Shown here: positions 10,401 through 17,763 of the stretch, piece after piece | Layout of the letters: each line of letters begins with the position of its first letter | How positions within the stretch are numbered: the stretch's first letter is position 1 | Origin: JBNKEI01 sp050288705 | GTDB taxonomy: Bacteria; Myxococcota; Myxococcia; Myxococcales; UBA5297 | DNA length: 64,000 nt | Direction: 5' to 3' | Assembly: GCA_050288705.1 (NCBI GenBank) | Contig: JBNKEI010000177.1 | Location: 1-64,000, forward strand | Notes under the pieces: model-generated | What the model saw: the letters and a program-made list of their open reading frames with translations, nothing else | Told to the model about the DNA's origin: nothing | Database searches by the model: none | Made by a program: the position numbers and the translations under genes

Positions 10401-11792
10401 AAGGTTATTGGCCTTAACATATCTCCAATATTCGCTGCGTCGGCAATAATACCAAGCGGCCTTGGTTTTAGTCTAATTCTATCGGGGCAAAAAAATAGTG
10501 ATCGAGTATTAGAAATCCAAATGGGGCGTACCGGCTTATATATTCAAATTGGTAAGCAAGTAGCTCGCCAAGCGCAAATTGGCGCGAGCATTGGCGGGGG
10601 GTACGTGATACCCGGAACTAACCAAGTCCCTTTTGGTCTAGGTATATCGGCAAATTGGCGAACGAAGAAAGAATCGAGCATCGAAAATGGCCTACAGATT
10701 CGCGTGCCTCGCCGCCGCAAAGGAAACGAGATAGAAGAACGCAGGCAATTCTTAAAAATGTTCGAACACCTGATGCACCTAATCAGCGATACCAGCGCCG
10801 GTCCGCTAGAACATCGCGATCTACTTGGTGAGCTGCTGGCGCGTCACCCCAGCATTACCGTTGGCTTAATCGCCGACGCCCCGCGTAAGTTGCGCAGTAA
10901 TGAATCAAGCATTATGGGTACGGCTGGTATCAGGGTTGGCAAGGTGGAAGGCGATCCCCGCCGTGTGTCCCTTGGAGCATTGGCAGGTTTCAAAGCCAGA
11001 AGTGAGAATATAACTACCTGCACACCACTTACTGGCTACATGACTATGATGATGAAGGATTCGCTGGCACAGTCACGGGTTGATGGTGAAGCGCGGGCGG
11101 GCGCTAGTGTTATGCTTAAGCATTTTAGCGAGAATCAGGATAACAGCCAAAAAAACCAGACGATTGCGAGGTTATTCGCCAGCGCACTTGGCACTTCCTA
11201 CACCCGAGAGCTGCATTCCAAAGGTGTTAATAACTTTTCAACATTATGGTTGTTCAACAACGAAATCGACCCGGCGCGCACGGACTGCGGTTTCGAGTTC
11301 CAGACCTTTAGTGATTTCGCACAGCACGTCCGGGAAAACTGGGACTTATGGGTAAACTATGGAATTCCGAAGGTAAAAGGTCAGGTCAATGATAAACTAG
11401 AGTATGCGGTTGCCGAACGAATGCTAGAAGATTTCATGCAAAAAGTGCACGAACATACTCGCCGCAATAAGTTCGCCACCATACTAGTTGATTGGTCGGT
11501 TAAGCCAGAATTGGCGCCACACTTGGACGCATTGCGAGCGCAGGCATTATTGTTGCGTCTAGCTGGGCATAACAATAAAGCTATGGAAATGGAACTCGCC
11601 TTTGATAATTTAATGGCTAGTTCCGAAATATTTGAGCCAACCATGTTGCTCGTGCGTGAGAAAGCCAAGAGGCAACGCGAACGGGGAATCGATTTCTTCG
11701 GAAAATACCAAAACAACCGGCTCGCCGAATCTATGCGCACAGTTGGGCAGTGGCTCCCATTAGATCCCATACCGCAAGATCCTGTGAATTAG
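7437..11792 (+). CDS. Large protein with Ulp1/YopJ-like (clan CE) cysteine protease motif, effector candidate
   Basis: Cytosolic-looking protein of 1451 residues with no signal peptide and no clear membrane segment. The polar, Ser/Thr-rich N-terminus (about 1-150) is followed by coiled-coil-like helices. A stretch around 280-425 has the order of a clan CE active site: His346 in EQHYTLLV, Asn362 in FHYFNSGEP where Ulp1 has Asp in YVDS, Gln407 and Cys412 in QGFNNCERTVLSMM. These proteases cut ubiquitin-like modifiers or, in YopJ relatives, acetylate host proteins, and many are secreted effectors. A second coiled-coil lies around 430-560. The C-terminal half is unassigned; around 980-1160 it has Gly-rich alternating segments (SLILSGQ, IGASIGGGYVIPG) that suggest beta structure. 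The start has no good ribosome site; an alternative ATG lies at 7464. The protein family and any secretion route are unknown to me. Confidence 0.75.
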   Translation: MKSYRPRRVMLGIPGNINITSHPGKPSANRHTHQKFTTLNPLAIEADLLNPGEGALSRSQQLLDKAATANTVTPQKGSCLKTNTIKRFGQKIAASTGIRPSDPQSHKKMARYMGTVPEHSCSSKNKTLLPGVEAKSLKTSAQLNEAILDHLKQNDSLLKAEIEQRRIAEIDSALSHNTQFVKNNLSLLARRATNLANNAAKIKHQREIVSKLLLQHTAQACNATTILAELAKQIEITQTTIAHTTRKRDESHEAFCTLPKPVTPLENGEIFNNITIQTGIEHLKRRFPPETNIKFYSPTESTAGNIELNEAAFSLFAVSDTSKEFINHKQVQANKRSPLRPMTEQHYTLLVAKNRKEFHYFNSGEPSPQSIKATKELIIKLIKPHGLKFSDVEFIRHEAKHGKAPKQGFNNCERTVLSMMESLAFQEDLSRQISEQNTKLSQLQRSQNIQHRVVERFSQSAEKLENELRQLDKRQKQITQSAKVNADDIWKIDEELQKLQTLPKLTDVIAGIEIKHNRAKDAKKIATESLNTATEALNEHLLNTLPGFESGAASTKEAQILRAWVTSLGERAKEFGSKALSPTDAAAIGLQALSLATHGNIRIAAEVISTLKTVSWRQLVAQSGTTHNSCLPSGSAAAATAQLLANVPRGMQVLSHMLCRSDAPLQRTRIEAAQIYLRAGQHYDQTSLDDVDTRHLLANAQIGARYAVNGPSVDEGLAQATEEQRSAFHAVRNGYASKAPNSPYAQANAHLRMFAQWAQAGTTNRQTDGPNPLRSLREGMCAASAEALPTPQRRANEELRNAAKHLANYLSERRHARTNSGIGPSSVELAMRALSEHVQNLPYETDLTRLKLNPKAIRAIENRHAELEACFVNRTVDSERPEAAGHPGFAEVWKTLSSGRLTLLEAMDLLQKKMLAHPLVNAQSLGTGTAIDLEATERRRFLCAVGTVKRLLYDGDTDKVRSPQALFDFLRDFLQKLEWRDKLRITGQKVIGLNISPIFAASAIIPSGLGFSLILSGQKNSDRVLEIQMGRTGLYIQIGKQVARQAQIGASIGGGYVIPGTNQVPFGLGISANWRTKKESSIENGLQIRVPRRRKGNEIEERRQFLKMFEHLMHLISDTSAGPLEHRDLLGELLARHPSITVGLIADAPRKLRSNESSIMGTAGIRVGKVEGDPRRVSLGALAGFKARSENITTCTPLTGYMTMMMKDSLAQSRVDGEARAGASVMLKHFSENQDNSQKNQTIARLFASALGTSYTRELHSKGVNNFSTLWLFNNEIDPARTDCGFEFQTFSDFAQHVRENWDLWVNYGIPKVKGQVNDKLEYAVAERMLEDFMQKVHEHTRRNKFATILVDWSVKPELAPHLDALRAQALLLRLAGHNNKAMEMELAFDNLMASSEIFEPTMLLVREKAKRQRERGIDFFGKYQNNRLAESMRTVGQWLPLDPIPQDPVN

Positions 11793-11879
11793 CGTAACTC
11801 CTAATGTTTTGGCTGCTTCTTCTACTGACTTGCTTGATTCAAGCATGAATTGAACCACGTCTTCCTTGACCTGCGCACT
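11793..11879 (-). pseudogene. Fragment of an IS3-type transposase OrfA (helix-turn-helix)
   Basis: Directly after the stop of the large gene, the minus strand reads QVKEDVVQFMLESSKSVEEA and continues AKTLGVT, the start of an IS3-family OrfA helix-turn-helix. A stop codon sits just before it at 11880-11882 and nothing of the rest of the transposase is present. It is a dead relic that marks a past insertion or recombination exactly at the end of the large gene. Confidence 0.55.
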
Positions 11880-11934
11880 CTACTGGTTTTGAATATAAAT
11901 CTTAAGCAGGGCCTCCCTTACCTTTCCTTCAACC

Positions 11935-12282
11935 ATGGAAAATGAGATGACTGACAAAAAACCAGAACGAACTCCCGAAGAGCTACGCGCTAAGCTGCTA
12001 GCCGATCCTGCAACCAGTGAAATTGCTATGTCTCTTGGAATTCCAGTAGAAACCTATATTGAGAAAGTTATTGACTATGCGCTGCATCCTGACAAAACGC
12101 CCACGCTTCATGTACTTCCAGAAAAAACGGTTAAATCGCTAGGAGGGCTAACCGCAGAAGATGTCAATAAAAAAATTGACACTCTAAAGAAGCTCCTTCA
12201 ACAAGGCGACTCTTTCGAAGAAAAAGCTAAGAAAAACATCTTCAGTGCACAACTTTTTGATCGCTCTCACGACAACAAATAA
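11935..12282 (+). CDS. Small charged hypothetical protein downstream of the protease-like gene
   Basis: 115 residues, rich in Lys, Glu and Asp, no signal peptide or membrane segment, predicted mostly helical. It contains TPEELRAKLLADPATSEIAM and later GLTAEDVNKKIDTLKKLL. The start may be the ATG at 11935 or the one at 11947, which gives MTDKKPERT and has GGAAA upstream. It follows the large gene by 142 bases and precedes another small gene by 46 bases. Small proteins beside effectors are often secretion chaperones, but this one is not clearly acidic or of a known chaperone fold, so no function is assigned. Confidence 0.65.
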   Translation: MENEMTDKKPERTPEELRAKLLADPATSEIAMSLGIPVETYIEKVIDYALHPDKTPTLHVLPEKTVKSLGGLTAEDVNKKIDTLKKLLQQGDSFEEKAKKNIFSAQLFDRSHDNK

Positions 12283-12328
12283 GAGCAGAAAAATCAATTT
12301 GGTTGTCACCACTTAACTGGAGAGAGAT

Positions 12329-12712
12329 ATGAGTCTACTATCAAACATAGCAGCTAAGCTTAATTTTTCAGCAGCGGCAGCCGATAACCCTTCGGAATAT
12401 TTGCTGCACAAACCGCTCATGAACACGGCGGTTAATTTTTCTCAGCATCTCCCGACCTTCATGCAGAATCCGTTTTTGCAAGTAGCCCACGAAGCAAGTT
12501 CTACAGCCAATTTTGTGTCTGCCCCTATACTCGATACTATGAGCCAGAGACTTGGACTTGCTAACTCTACCTCAGCACTATCAACTGCAGCAGCCAAGTT
12601 GGATGTTGCTGGTTTGAAACTGACTGAGCCTAGAACATATACTCGATTGGCGGAAAAAGCCATGTTTAATCTTTTACACATGTTTTCATTCTCCCATTCA
12701 AAAATGATCTAA
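12329..12712 (+). CDS. Small hypothetical protein, Ala/Ser-rich
   Basis: 127 residues starting at an ATG with a good ribosome site (GGAGAG) just upstream. The sequence is rich in Ala, Ser, Asn and Leu (MSLLSNIAAKLNFSAAAADN at the start) with several moderately hydrophobic helices and no cysteine. No family recognised. The N-terminus resembles unstructured secretion signals of effectors in composition only. It is likely co-transcribed with the preceding 115-residue gene. Confidence 0.6.
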   Translation: MSLLSNIAAKLNFSAAAADNPSEYLLHKPLMNTAVNFSQHLPTFMQNPFLQVAHEASSTANFVSAPILDTMSQRLGLANSTSALSTAAAKLDVAGLKLTEPRTYTRLAEKAMFNLLHMFSFSHSKMI

Positions 12713-13019
12713 ATACGAATTTTGTAGTTTATTAGTTCGCCTACTAGGGAATTATTGCGAGTCCAGTTGAAACCACGGTTTGGCAGCATTATCCAAAACG
12801 AGTCTAATAAGAAATCTATTTTTGAAGTGCTGGACGTGTGTCGTCAGTTGCCCTAGTAGTCATTTGCTCTCGGTGTCCAGGGAAAGGCTTTGTTTGGTGG
12901 GTGCAAGTTATGAAATTGACGCCCAGTTGATTATTACACGCGCAGAAGACCAACTCTCCGGAGAGAGAAAGTCTGCCGCGCGTATGGTCCGTTACTTCAG
13001 ACTGCACCTACAGAGCCTG

Positions 13020-13142
13020 AGATCAATCCAAGCGCAGAATTGCCAACAATTTGATCCAGAAAACCAGGATTATCTCGCAGCACTCAGACCGCCCAGTGGT
13101 CAATAGCTTTTAGATCCCATGCCACAAGATCCTGTGAATTAG
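13020..13142 (+). pseudogene. Degraded copy of the 3' end of the large protease-like gene
   Basis: Bases 13111-13142 match 11761-11792, the last 32 bases of the large gene, at 30 of 32 positions and encode the same ending, DPMPQDPVN then stop versus DPIPQDPVN then stop. Just upstream, the translation FDPENQDYLAALRP can be laid against FFGKYQNNRLAESMRTV of the large protein if a frameshift is allowed. I read this as the remains of a second, related gene or a partial duplication. The upstream boundary is uncertain. Confidence 0.55.
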
Positions 13143-13189
13143 GTACCTCTAAATGCAAGTCGGGAAATTATCGCCCAAAGGTACCTAAT
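13138..13189. repeat. 11-bp perfect inverted repeat around KpnI-like palindromes
   Basis: ATTAGGTACCT (13138-13148) and AGGTACCTAAT (13179-13189) are exact reverse complements separated by 30 bases. Each arm contains the self-complementary AGGTACCT. It lies between the relic and the GAF gene and could be an operator or a hairpin; no T-tract follows. Confidence 0.5.
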
Positions 13190-13290
13190 ATGCTCCAAAA
13201 AAATGAGCAAAAGGCAATCGCTATCTAACCCGCTATTGTGCTTTGATAGCAGTACTGCAATAAGACATGCGGTATTCCGCGGAGGTCCTT

Positions 13291-14103
13291 ATGCCAAAAT
13301 ATGAAGTATTTGTTCCCTCTTCAAAAGAAAACCATAGCGTCACTCTCATGATTGATGCTGAAAACTGGATGACCGCCTTAAAGAGTGGTCTGCAGAATTT
13401 GGGAGAACAGGGAACTAATACCTCTGGTGTCATGGTTGATATTATGGAAGACAATTCCATTCATGTCACCGATACTTCTAGTGGTAGAGTTTTTCGTATT
13501 CGGGCTATTGATGAGAATGCTACACAACCACCTACACCAACTTTTCCTTCTGCTGCTGCAAGTATTTCTCAAACTTTAGCTTCCCCGATTGGCCGGGAGC
13601 CTGTTAAACAAGACACAGAAGAAATATTATGTGAATTGTTTGAACGAACACAGGAAGTATTTGATATGTCGAAAATGCCAGGCATGGGCTTTCTTCTTGA
13701 TCTGGCACTAGAAAAAATACCTGCTGACTCCGGCTCGGTTTTTGTTTCCGATTTCGCCAAAAACGATCTTGAACTGGTAGTGGCTCGCGGCCCTAAGTCC
13801 CATGAATTAGACAAACTCAAGTTGCGCCTTCCTGTTGGAATAGGAATAGTAGGATTTTGTGTACAAGAAGCAGTATGCCTAGCAATTAGTAATACCGAAA
13901 AAGACCCCCGTTTTTATCGGGAAGTGTCTAAGAAATTAGGTTACGCCACTAAGTCAATATTGTGTGCTCCCATGGCACTAGACGGCCAAGTATTTGGGTG
14001 CATTGAAGTCATTAATAAAAAAGACAGCCCTAACTTCGCCGATTCCGAATTGGCTATTCTTTCATACATTGCACATCAGGGCGCCAAGTATCTAAACTCA
14101 TGA
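13291..14103 (+). CDS. GAF-domain protein
   Basis: 270 residues. The start at 13291 is chosen for its GGAGG five bases upstream; an in-frame ATG at 13267 has no such site. The N-terminal about 90 residues (MPKYEVFVPSSKENHSVTLM) form a small unassigned domain. Then comes a polar linker with TPTFPSAAASISQ and a GAF domain at about 110-265 with LPVGIGIVGFCVQE, AISNTEKDPRFY and APMALDGQVFGCIEVINKK. GAF domains bind small ligands or act as sensors. No output domain is attached, so it probably signals through a partner. It is convergent with the histidine kinase, which also has a GAF domain, across a shared terminator. Confidence 0.88.
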   Translation: MPKYEVFVPSSKENHSVTLMIDAENWMTALKSGLQNLGEQGTNTSGVMVDIMEDNSIHVTDTSSGRVFRIRAIDENATQPPTPTFPSAAASISQTLASPIGREPVKQDTEEILCELFERTQEVFDMSKMPGMGFLLDLALEKIPADSGSVFVSDFAKNDLELVVARGPKSHELDKLKLRLPVGIGIVGFCVQEAVCLAISNTEKDPRFYREVSKKLGYATKSILCAPMALDGQVFGCIEVINKKDSPNFADSELAILSYIAHQGAKYLNS

Positions 14104-14114
14104 GGTGGCCCAGT

Positions 14115-14160
14115 ATTCTCTCACATGAGAAGCATCTTGGTGAGAGAATGTTTGTTTTTA
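14115..14160. terminator. Rho-independent terminator between GAF gene and histidine kinase
   Basis: A perfect 10-bp stem, ATTCTCTCAC (14115-14124) with GTGAGAGAAT (14140-14149), is followed by GTTTGTTTTT. It lies 12 bases after the GAF gene stop and just before the end of the opposing kinase gene, so it may serve both. Confidence 0.85.
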
Positions 14161-14164
14161 ATTC

Positions 14165-16387
14165 CTAGCGTCGCTGAACACTTTTTTTCTTTTTTTTCCC
14201 TCTTGCGCCTTCGGGCGGCATCAGCGTTCCTGGAAATGGAGTAAGATCAATTTCCGAAATATTTACCTTGGCAGGAGAAGAAGTCACGTTGGAGTCCACT
14301 ACGACTCTCGGCTCAGGAATAGCAGGAAGCCGAATTATAAACTCTGTACCTTCTCCTATTCGGCTGCTAATCATAATGCTACCCCCATGGCTTTTAATAA
14401 TGCGATCGCATATAGCCAATCCCAACCCAGTGCCTTTTTCTTTGGTGGTATAAAAGGGAACAAAGATATGCGGTCGAGCTTCTTCGGGAATACCGTTTCC
14501 GGTATCTAGAACTCGAATTTCCACTGTTTCTGGGGCACTGGCAAAACGCCATCCTGGAATCGAATCGGGAGAGCGGACAGTCAAGGTAATGGTCCCTCCT
14601 TCGGGCATAGCTTGAACTGCGTTTTGAATGAGATTAATCAAGACCTGTTTAAGCTGTTCGGCATCAGCCGATACTTTGGGAAGATTTTCACGACCATCAA
14701 CTTGAAGAACTACATTTTCGGGAAGGTCACTGGACAGTAATTTGGCAGTACGACTGATCACGTTCGACAATTCTACCGGAACAAAATTCTGCTTTAGCGG
14801 CCTTGAATAATCCAAAAAGTGCGAAACCACTGAATTAAGGCGGTTTACTTCGTCCACAATAATTTGCAAAAATTCATTATTTTCTGCCGGCAAGTTTTCT
14901 GGAGAAAGATATTGCGCTGCTCCTTTTATAGCCCCCAAAGGATTACGAATTTCATGAGCCAAACCAGCAGCCATTTCTCCTAGGGCAGCCAAGCGATCTT
15001 TTTCTTTCATTCTTTCGTAAAGTTTACTATTTTCCACAACCGTAGCAATTTGTTCGCCCAATTTAAGAATACTTTCAATTTCATTGGAGGCATAGGTTTC
15101 GGGCACTCGTTCGTCCCAAAGATTAAGAAAACCAATAACTCGATCTCCGCTCATTAAAGGAACTGCTATACCTGCATTCATTGCTTTTAGGGCCGCTTTC
15201 AAATCGTTGAGACGCTTACCCTCTTCTCTTCCCTTCCTCTTATTAGTCTGATATTCTTCAGTATATTTCAAATCAGCTACCTTTCTTTCAATGTTTTCCA
15301 AAAGCACCGCGGGGTGACCCTGCATGGCAACTGCAATTAAGGGTCGTGCCTGCGCGGCATCTAAGAAAGGAGCGGGAGCTGGACCCAAGCTATCAAAAAG
15401 AAAAAAGCCGGGCCTATCCTCGGAAAGCAAATACATGGAAACATGAGTGACTCTTCTGGTCTCGTGAAGGGTATCCATAACCAGTTTAGCCAAATCGTGA
15501 ACTTCAATGACGTTGCTAATACGACTTCGCAAAAAATCAAGAGATCGAATCATTTCATATCTTTCTCGAAATAAATTTGCTACAACCCATTCTTCCAACT
15601 TGGCTCTTAGTGGCTCAAATAGAATTAAAATAACTATTGATGCCACTAATGAATTAAATAAAAAAAGGCTTGGCCGGTCACCCACCCAAGAAACCAGAAG
15701 CACGAAAATAGCTACCAGAATGATAGCATGCAGCGACAAGGCAGCAATTTTCCCCAAAAGCTCGTTCAAATCTAATAGGCGTAACTTTTGCAGGGTTTGG
15801 GCCAATAAAAACATATAGAGAGAGGTAACAATTGCTCCCAGTTGCGGAAAATCAATTCCATATTCCGGAAGCCTATCCAAAGCCGCAGCCAATAAAGTTA
15901 GTCCCGCTCCCCCAGTCAAATACAAAAGCCGCGCTCTTTCAATCGAAGATTCAGTTACTGCCATTCTTCTCAATAAAAGAGAAAACCCAACCAAAAGAGC
16001 GCCGAAAACCCATAAAGCAATCAGCGTACGCGCAATCTCAGAGCTAGCTAAAGGAGTCACCGCCACGGTGATACCCAGAGGCACTCCAAGCATTGCCGCC
16101 AACCACGCTCTACGAGCATGTTTGGGAGAAACTCCCAGGAATTCAAGAAAAAAAGCCAGCGCGCTCACTGGGATAAGGGTGCTAGTGGCAATAGACACCC
16201 GCGACCAAAAGCTTGACCACAAAACAGTAGCGAACTCCCCCAGATAGTACAAAAAGAGGGTAAGGCAAAAGGCAGCGTAAAGAGTGAGAGCTCGACGGCG
16301 AGGACGAAGAAAAACCGATATCGCCAAGGCCAGGCAAAAAAGCGCCGCTAAAAGAGTACTTTGGCTTCGAAGATCCATGGAGGGCAC
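14165..16387 (-). CDS. Membrane sensor histidine kinase with GAF domain
   Basis: 740 residues. About eight hydrophobic helices in residues 1-260 resemble the multi-helix sensor of PrsK-like kinases. A GAF domain covers about 290-450. The HisKA domain has the phospho-acceptor His478 in GLAHEIRNPLGAIKGA. The ATPase domain has the N box LINLIQNAVQAMPEGG, G1 DTGNGIPE, F box HIFVPFYTTKEKG and G2 GTGLGLAI. The C-terminal tail ends in a Lys/Arg-rich stretch. No response regulator gene is adjacent, so it is an orphan kinase. It is divergent from the glycosyltransferase gene. Confidence 0.92.
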   Translation of the reverse strand: MPSMDLRSQSTLLAALFCLALAISVFLRPRRRALTLYAAFCLTLFLYYLGEFATVLWSSFWSRVSIATSTLIPVSALAFFLEFLGVSPKHARRAWLAAMLGVPLGITVAVTPLASSEIARTLIALWVFGALLVGFSLLLRRMAVTESSIERARLLYLTGGAGLTLLAAALDRLPEYGIDFPQLGAIVTSLYMFLLAQTLQKLRLLDLNELLGKIAALSLHAIILVAIFVLLVSWVGDRPSLFLFNSLVASIVILILFEPLRAKLEEWVVANLFRERYEMIRSLDFLRSRISNVIEVHDLAKLVMDTLHETRRVTHVSMYLLSEDRPGFFLFDSLGPAPAPFLDAAQARPLIAVAMQGHPAVLLENIERKVADLKYTEEYQTNKRKGREEGKRLNDLKAALKAMNAGIAVPLMSGDRVIGFLNLWDERVPETYASNEIESILKLGEQIATVVENSKLYERMKEKDRLAALGEMAAGLAHEIRNPLGAIKGAAQYLSPENLPAENNEFLQIIVDEVNRLNSVVSHFLDYSRPLKQNFVPVELSNVISRTAKLLSSDLPENVVLQVDGRENLPKVSADAEQLKQVLINLIQNAVQAMPEGGTITLTVRSPDSIPGWRFASAPETVEIRVLDTGNGIPEEARPHIFVPFYTTKEKGTGLGLAICDRIIKSHGGSIMISSRIGEGTEFIIRLPAIPEPRVVVDSNVTSSPAKVNISEIDLTPFPGTLMPPEGARGKKKKKSVQRR

Positions 16388-16504
16388 TATAAACGACTTC
16401 CCTCCTACTGTTTACTTAATCCGACGACTAGTTTTTACCTGCGAATATGCTACAAGATGGCGAGTTTTAGGCAAGAAGCGGTTTACTGTGTACATGAGGC
16501 ACAC

Positions 16505-17344
16505 ATGCTTTTTCGAGTAGTATTCTTGGCATTCGGTAATAGCTCGGAGATCTACCAACAAGTACACGCTGCTGCGCTAAGCGTGCTAGCTGCATCGCCA
16601 GATTCCTGTGAAATAATTGTATTCACCAATCGTCCCCATAGGTTTTCCTGGCTTAGCCCTTTAATCCGAGTAGAACACATAGACGACAACGAACTACGCT
16701 TGTGGAAAGCCGGACAAAATCATTATTTTAGAGCAAAATTCTTGGCTCTAAAGCGCACAGCAGCTATGGGGCATGCCCATTTAATATATTTAGACTCCGA
16801 CGTTTTAATACGACATTCGCTAAACGAAATCGTTTCCGACTTGAATAAAAATGTATTTTTTATGCATGCCAAGGAAAAAAAGCTAGGAGAACGAAAAACT
16901 TCCAATCGTCTTCCTTTACTTAAAAAAACATTGGGGCGCGATTTCGAAGACATTACCATCACCGAAGAGACAGTGATGTTTAACGCCGGAGTTATTGCAA
17001 TACCCGCCAATGAGCATCATTTCATTGAAAAAGCTTTCTTAATTCATGAAGCAATGCTTTCTCAGGGAGTTAACCACTGGCTAATGGAACAACTTTCTTG
17101 GAGCGCTCTACTTGGATCGACCTTCCGTCTTCGAGAATCTAAAAATTATATTTTGCATTATTGGGGAAACAAACTGGCATTTCAAAAGGCGATAAATTCA
17201 TTTTTGGCGGAGATTCTGATCAATGGTTGTACTCCAAGAGAAGCAGCAGAGAATTATAGTATAGAAAAATTCGATTTGCCCCTTCGTGTAAAAAAACGTT
17301 GGTGGCATGACCCGATACAAAAAGTTTTGCATTTACCGTTATGA
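16505..17344 (+). CDS. Glycosyltransferase, GT-A fold with DxD motif (GT8-like)
   Basis: About 280 residues from the ATG at 16505. Upstream in-frame starts (16457 and earlier) would overlap the promoter region of the divergent kinase and look less natural. An N-terminal Rossmann-like part (RVVFLAFGNSSEIYQQVHAA) precedes the metal/nucleotide-sugar site HLIYLDSDVLI, then ETVMFNAGVIAIP. This arrangement is typical of nucleotide-sugar transferases that retain the anomeric bond. The basic C-terminus (LRVKKRWWHDP) may contact membrane. The acceptor is unknown. Confidence 0.75.
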   Translation: MLFRVVFLAFGNSSEIYQQVHAAALSVLAASPDSCEIIVFTNRPHRFSWLSPLIRVEHIDDNELRLWKAGQNHYFRAKFLALKRTAAMGHAHLIYLDSDVLIRHSLNEIVSDLNKNVFFMHAKEKKLGERKTSNRLPLLKKTLGRDFEDITITEETVMFNAGVIAIPANEHHFIEKAFLIHEAMLSQGVNHWLMEQLSWSALLGSTFRLRESKNYILHYWGNKLAFQKAINSFLAEILINGCTPREAAENYSIEKFDLPLRVKKRWWHDPIQKVLHLPL

Positions 17345-17763
17345 ACTTCGTTGTTTCGATGCTGTCGTTTCTTTGTCTCAACCTAGCCGCTGAATTCCGA
17401 TGAGATTAAACCACGAAAGCCAGCGCGTGCCCATTAACGCTGGCTCCCGCCATCCGACCCTATGTCGAATTCAACAAGACGCAAAATGCACTGCCCGTGC
17501 CAACGACCAACACTAAATATTTCAACCACTTAGCCGAATGCACGTTCATTGAAGTTGTTCATTGGCGAGACAAGCTTTTACTTTTTGGAACAAACCCGCT
17601 GCCTTTTTGCTCCAAGGTGGAGGCTGGAGCCCGGTAGACCATAAGCCGACTAGATGACCGGTGAAATCAGAGGTTGAAGTTTATTTGCTAGGCACCTAGC
17701 ATAAGGGCGCTAGATACGGTGCCATAAGGCTACCATAACAATTGGTTAGGAGTCCGTCGGGAT
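17345..17763. other. Intergenic region before tssC with an 8-bp stem
   Basis: 419 bases without a supported gene. AGCCAGCG (17418-17425) and CGCTGGCT (17438-17445) form a stem with a 12-base loop; no T-tract follows, so it is at best a weak terminator for the glycosyltransferase. The rest presumably contains the tssC promoter. Confidence 0.45.

Larger units (their letters stand above)
12713..13290. other. Intergenic stretch with relics
   Basis: 578 bases with no gene I can support. It holds the decayed copy of the large gene's 3' end and the 11-bp inverted repeat listed separately. A frame at 12780-13106 is open, but its last part is the decayed tail and the rest lacks a ribosome site. Confidence 0.55.

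Noticed and set aside
12780..13106. Open frame of 108 codons between the small genes and the GAF gene
   Set aside because: No ribosome site; its last part is the degraded copy of the large gene's tail, so it is most likely not a gene.
17418..17445. Stem AGCCAGCG/CGCTGGCT considered as a strong terminator
   Set aside because: No T-tract follows on either strand and it is 74 bases past the glycosyltransferase stop, so it is reported only as a weak hairpin.
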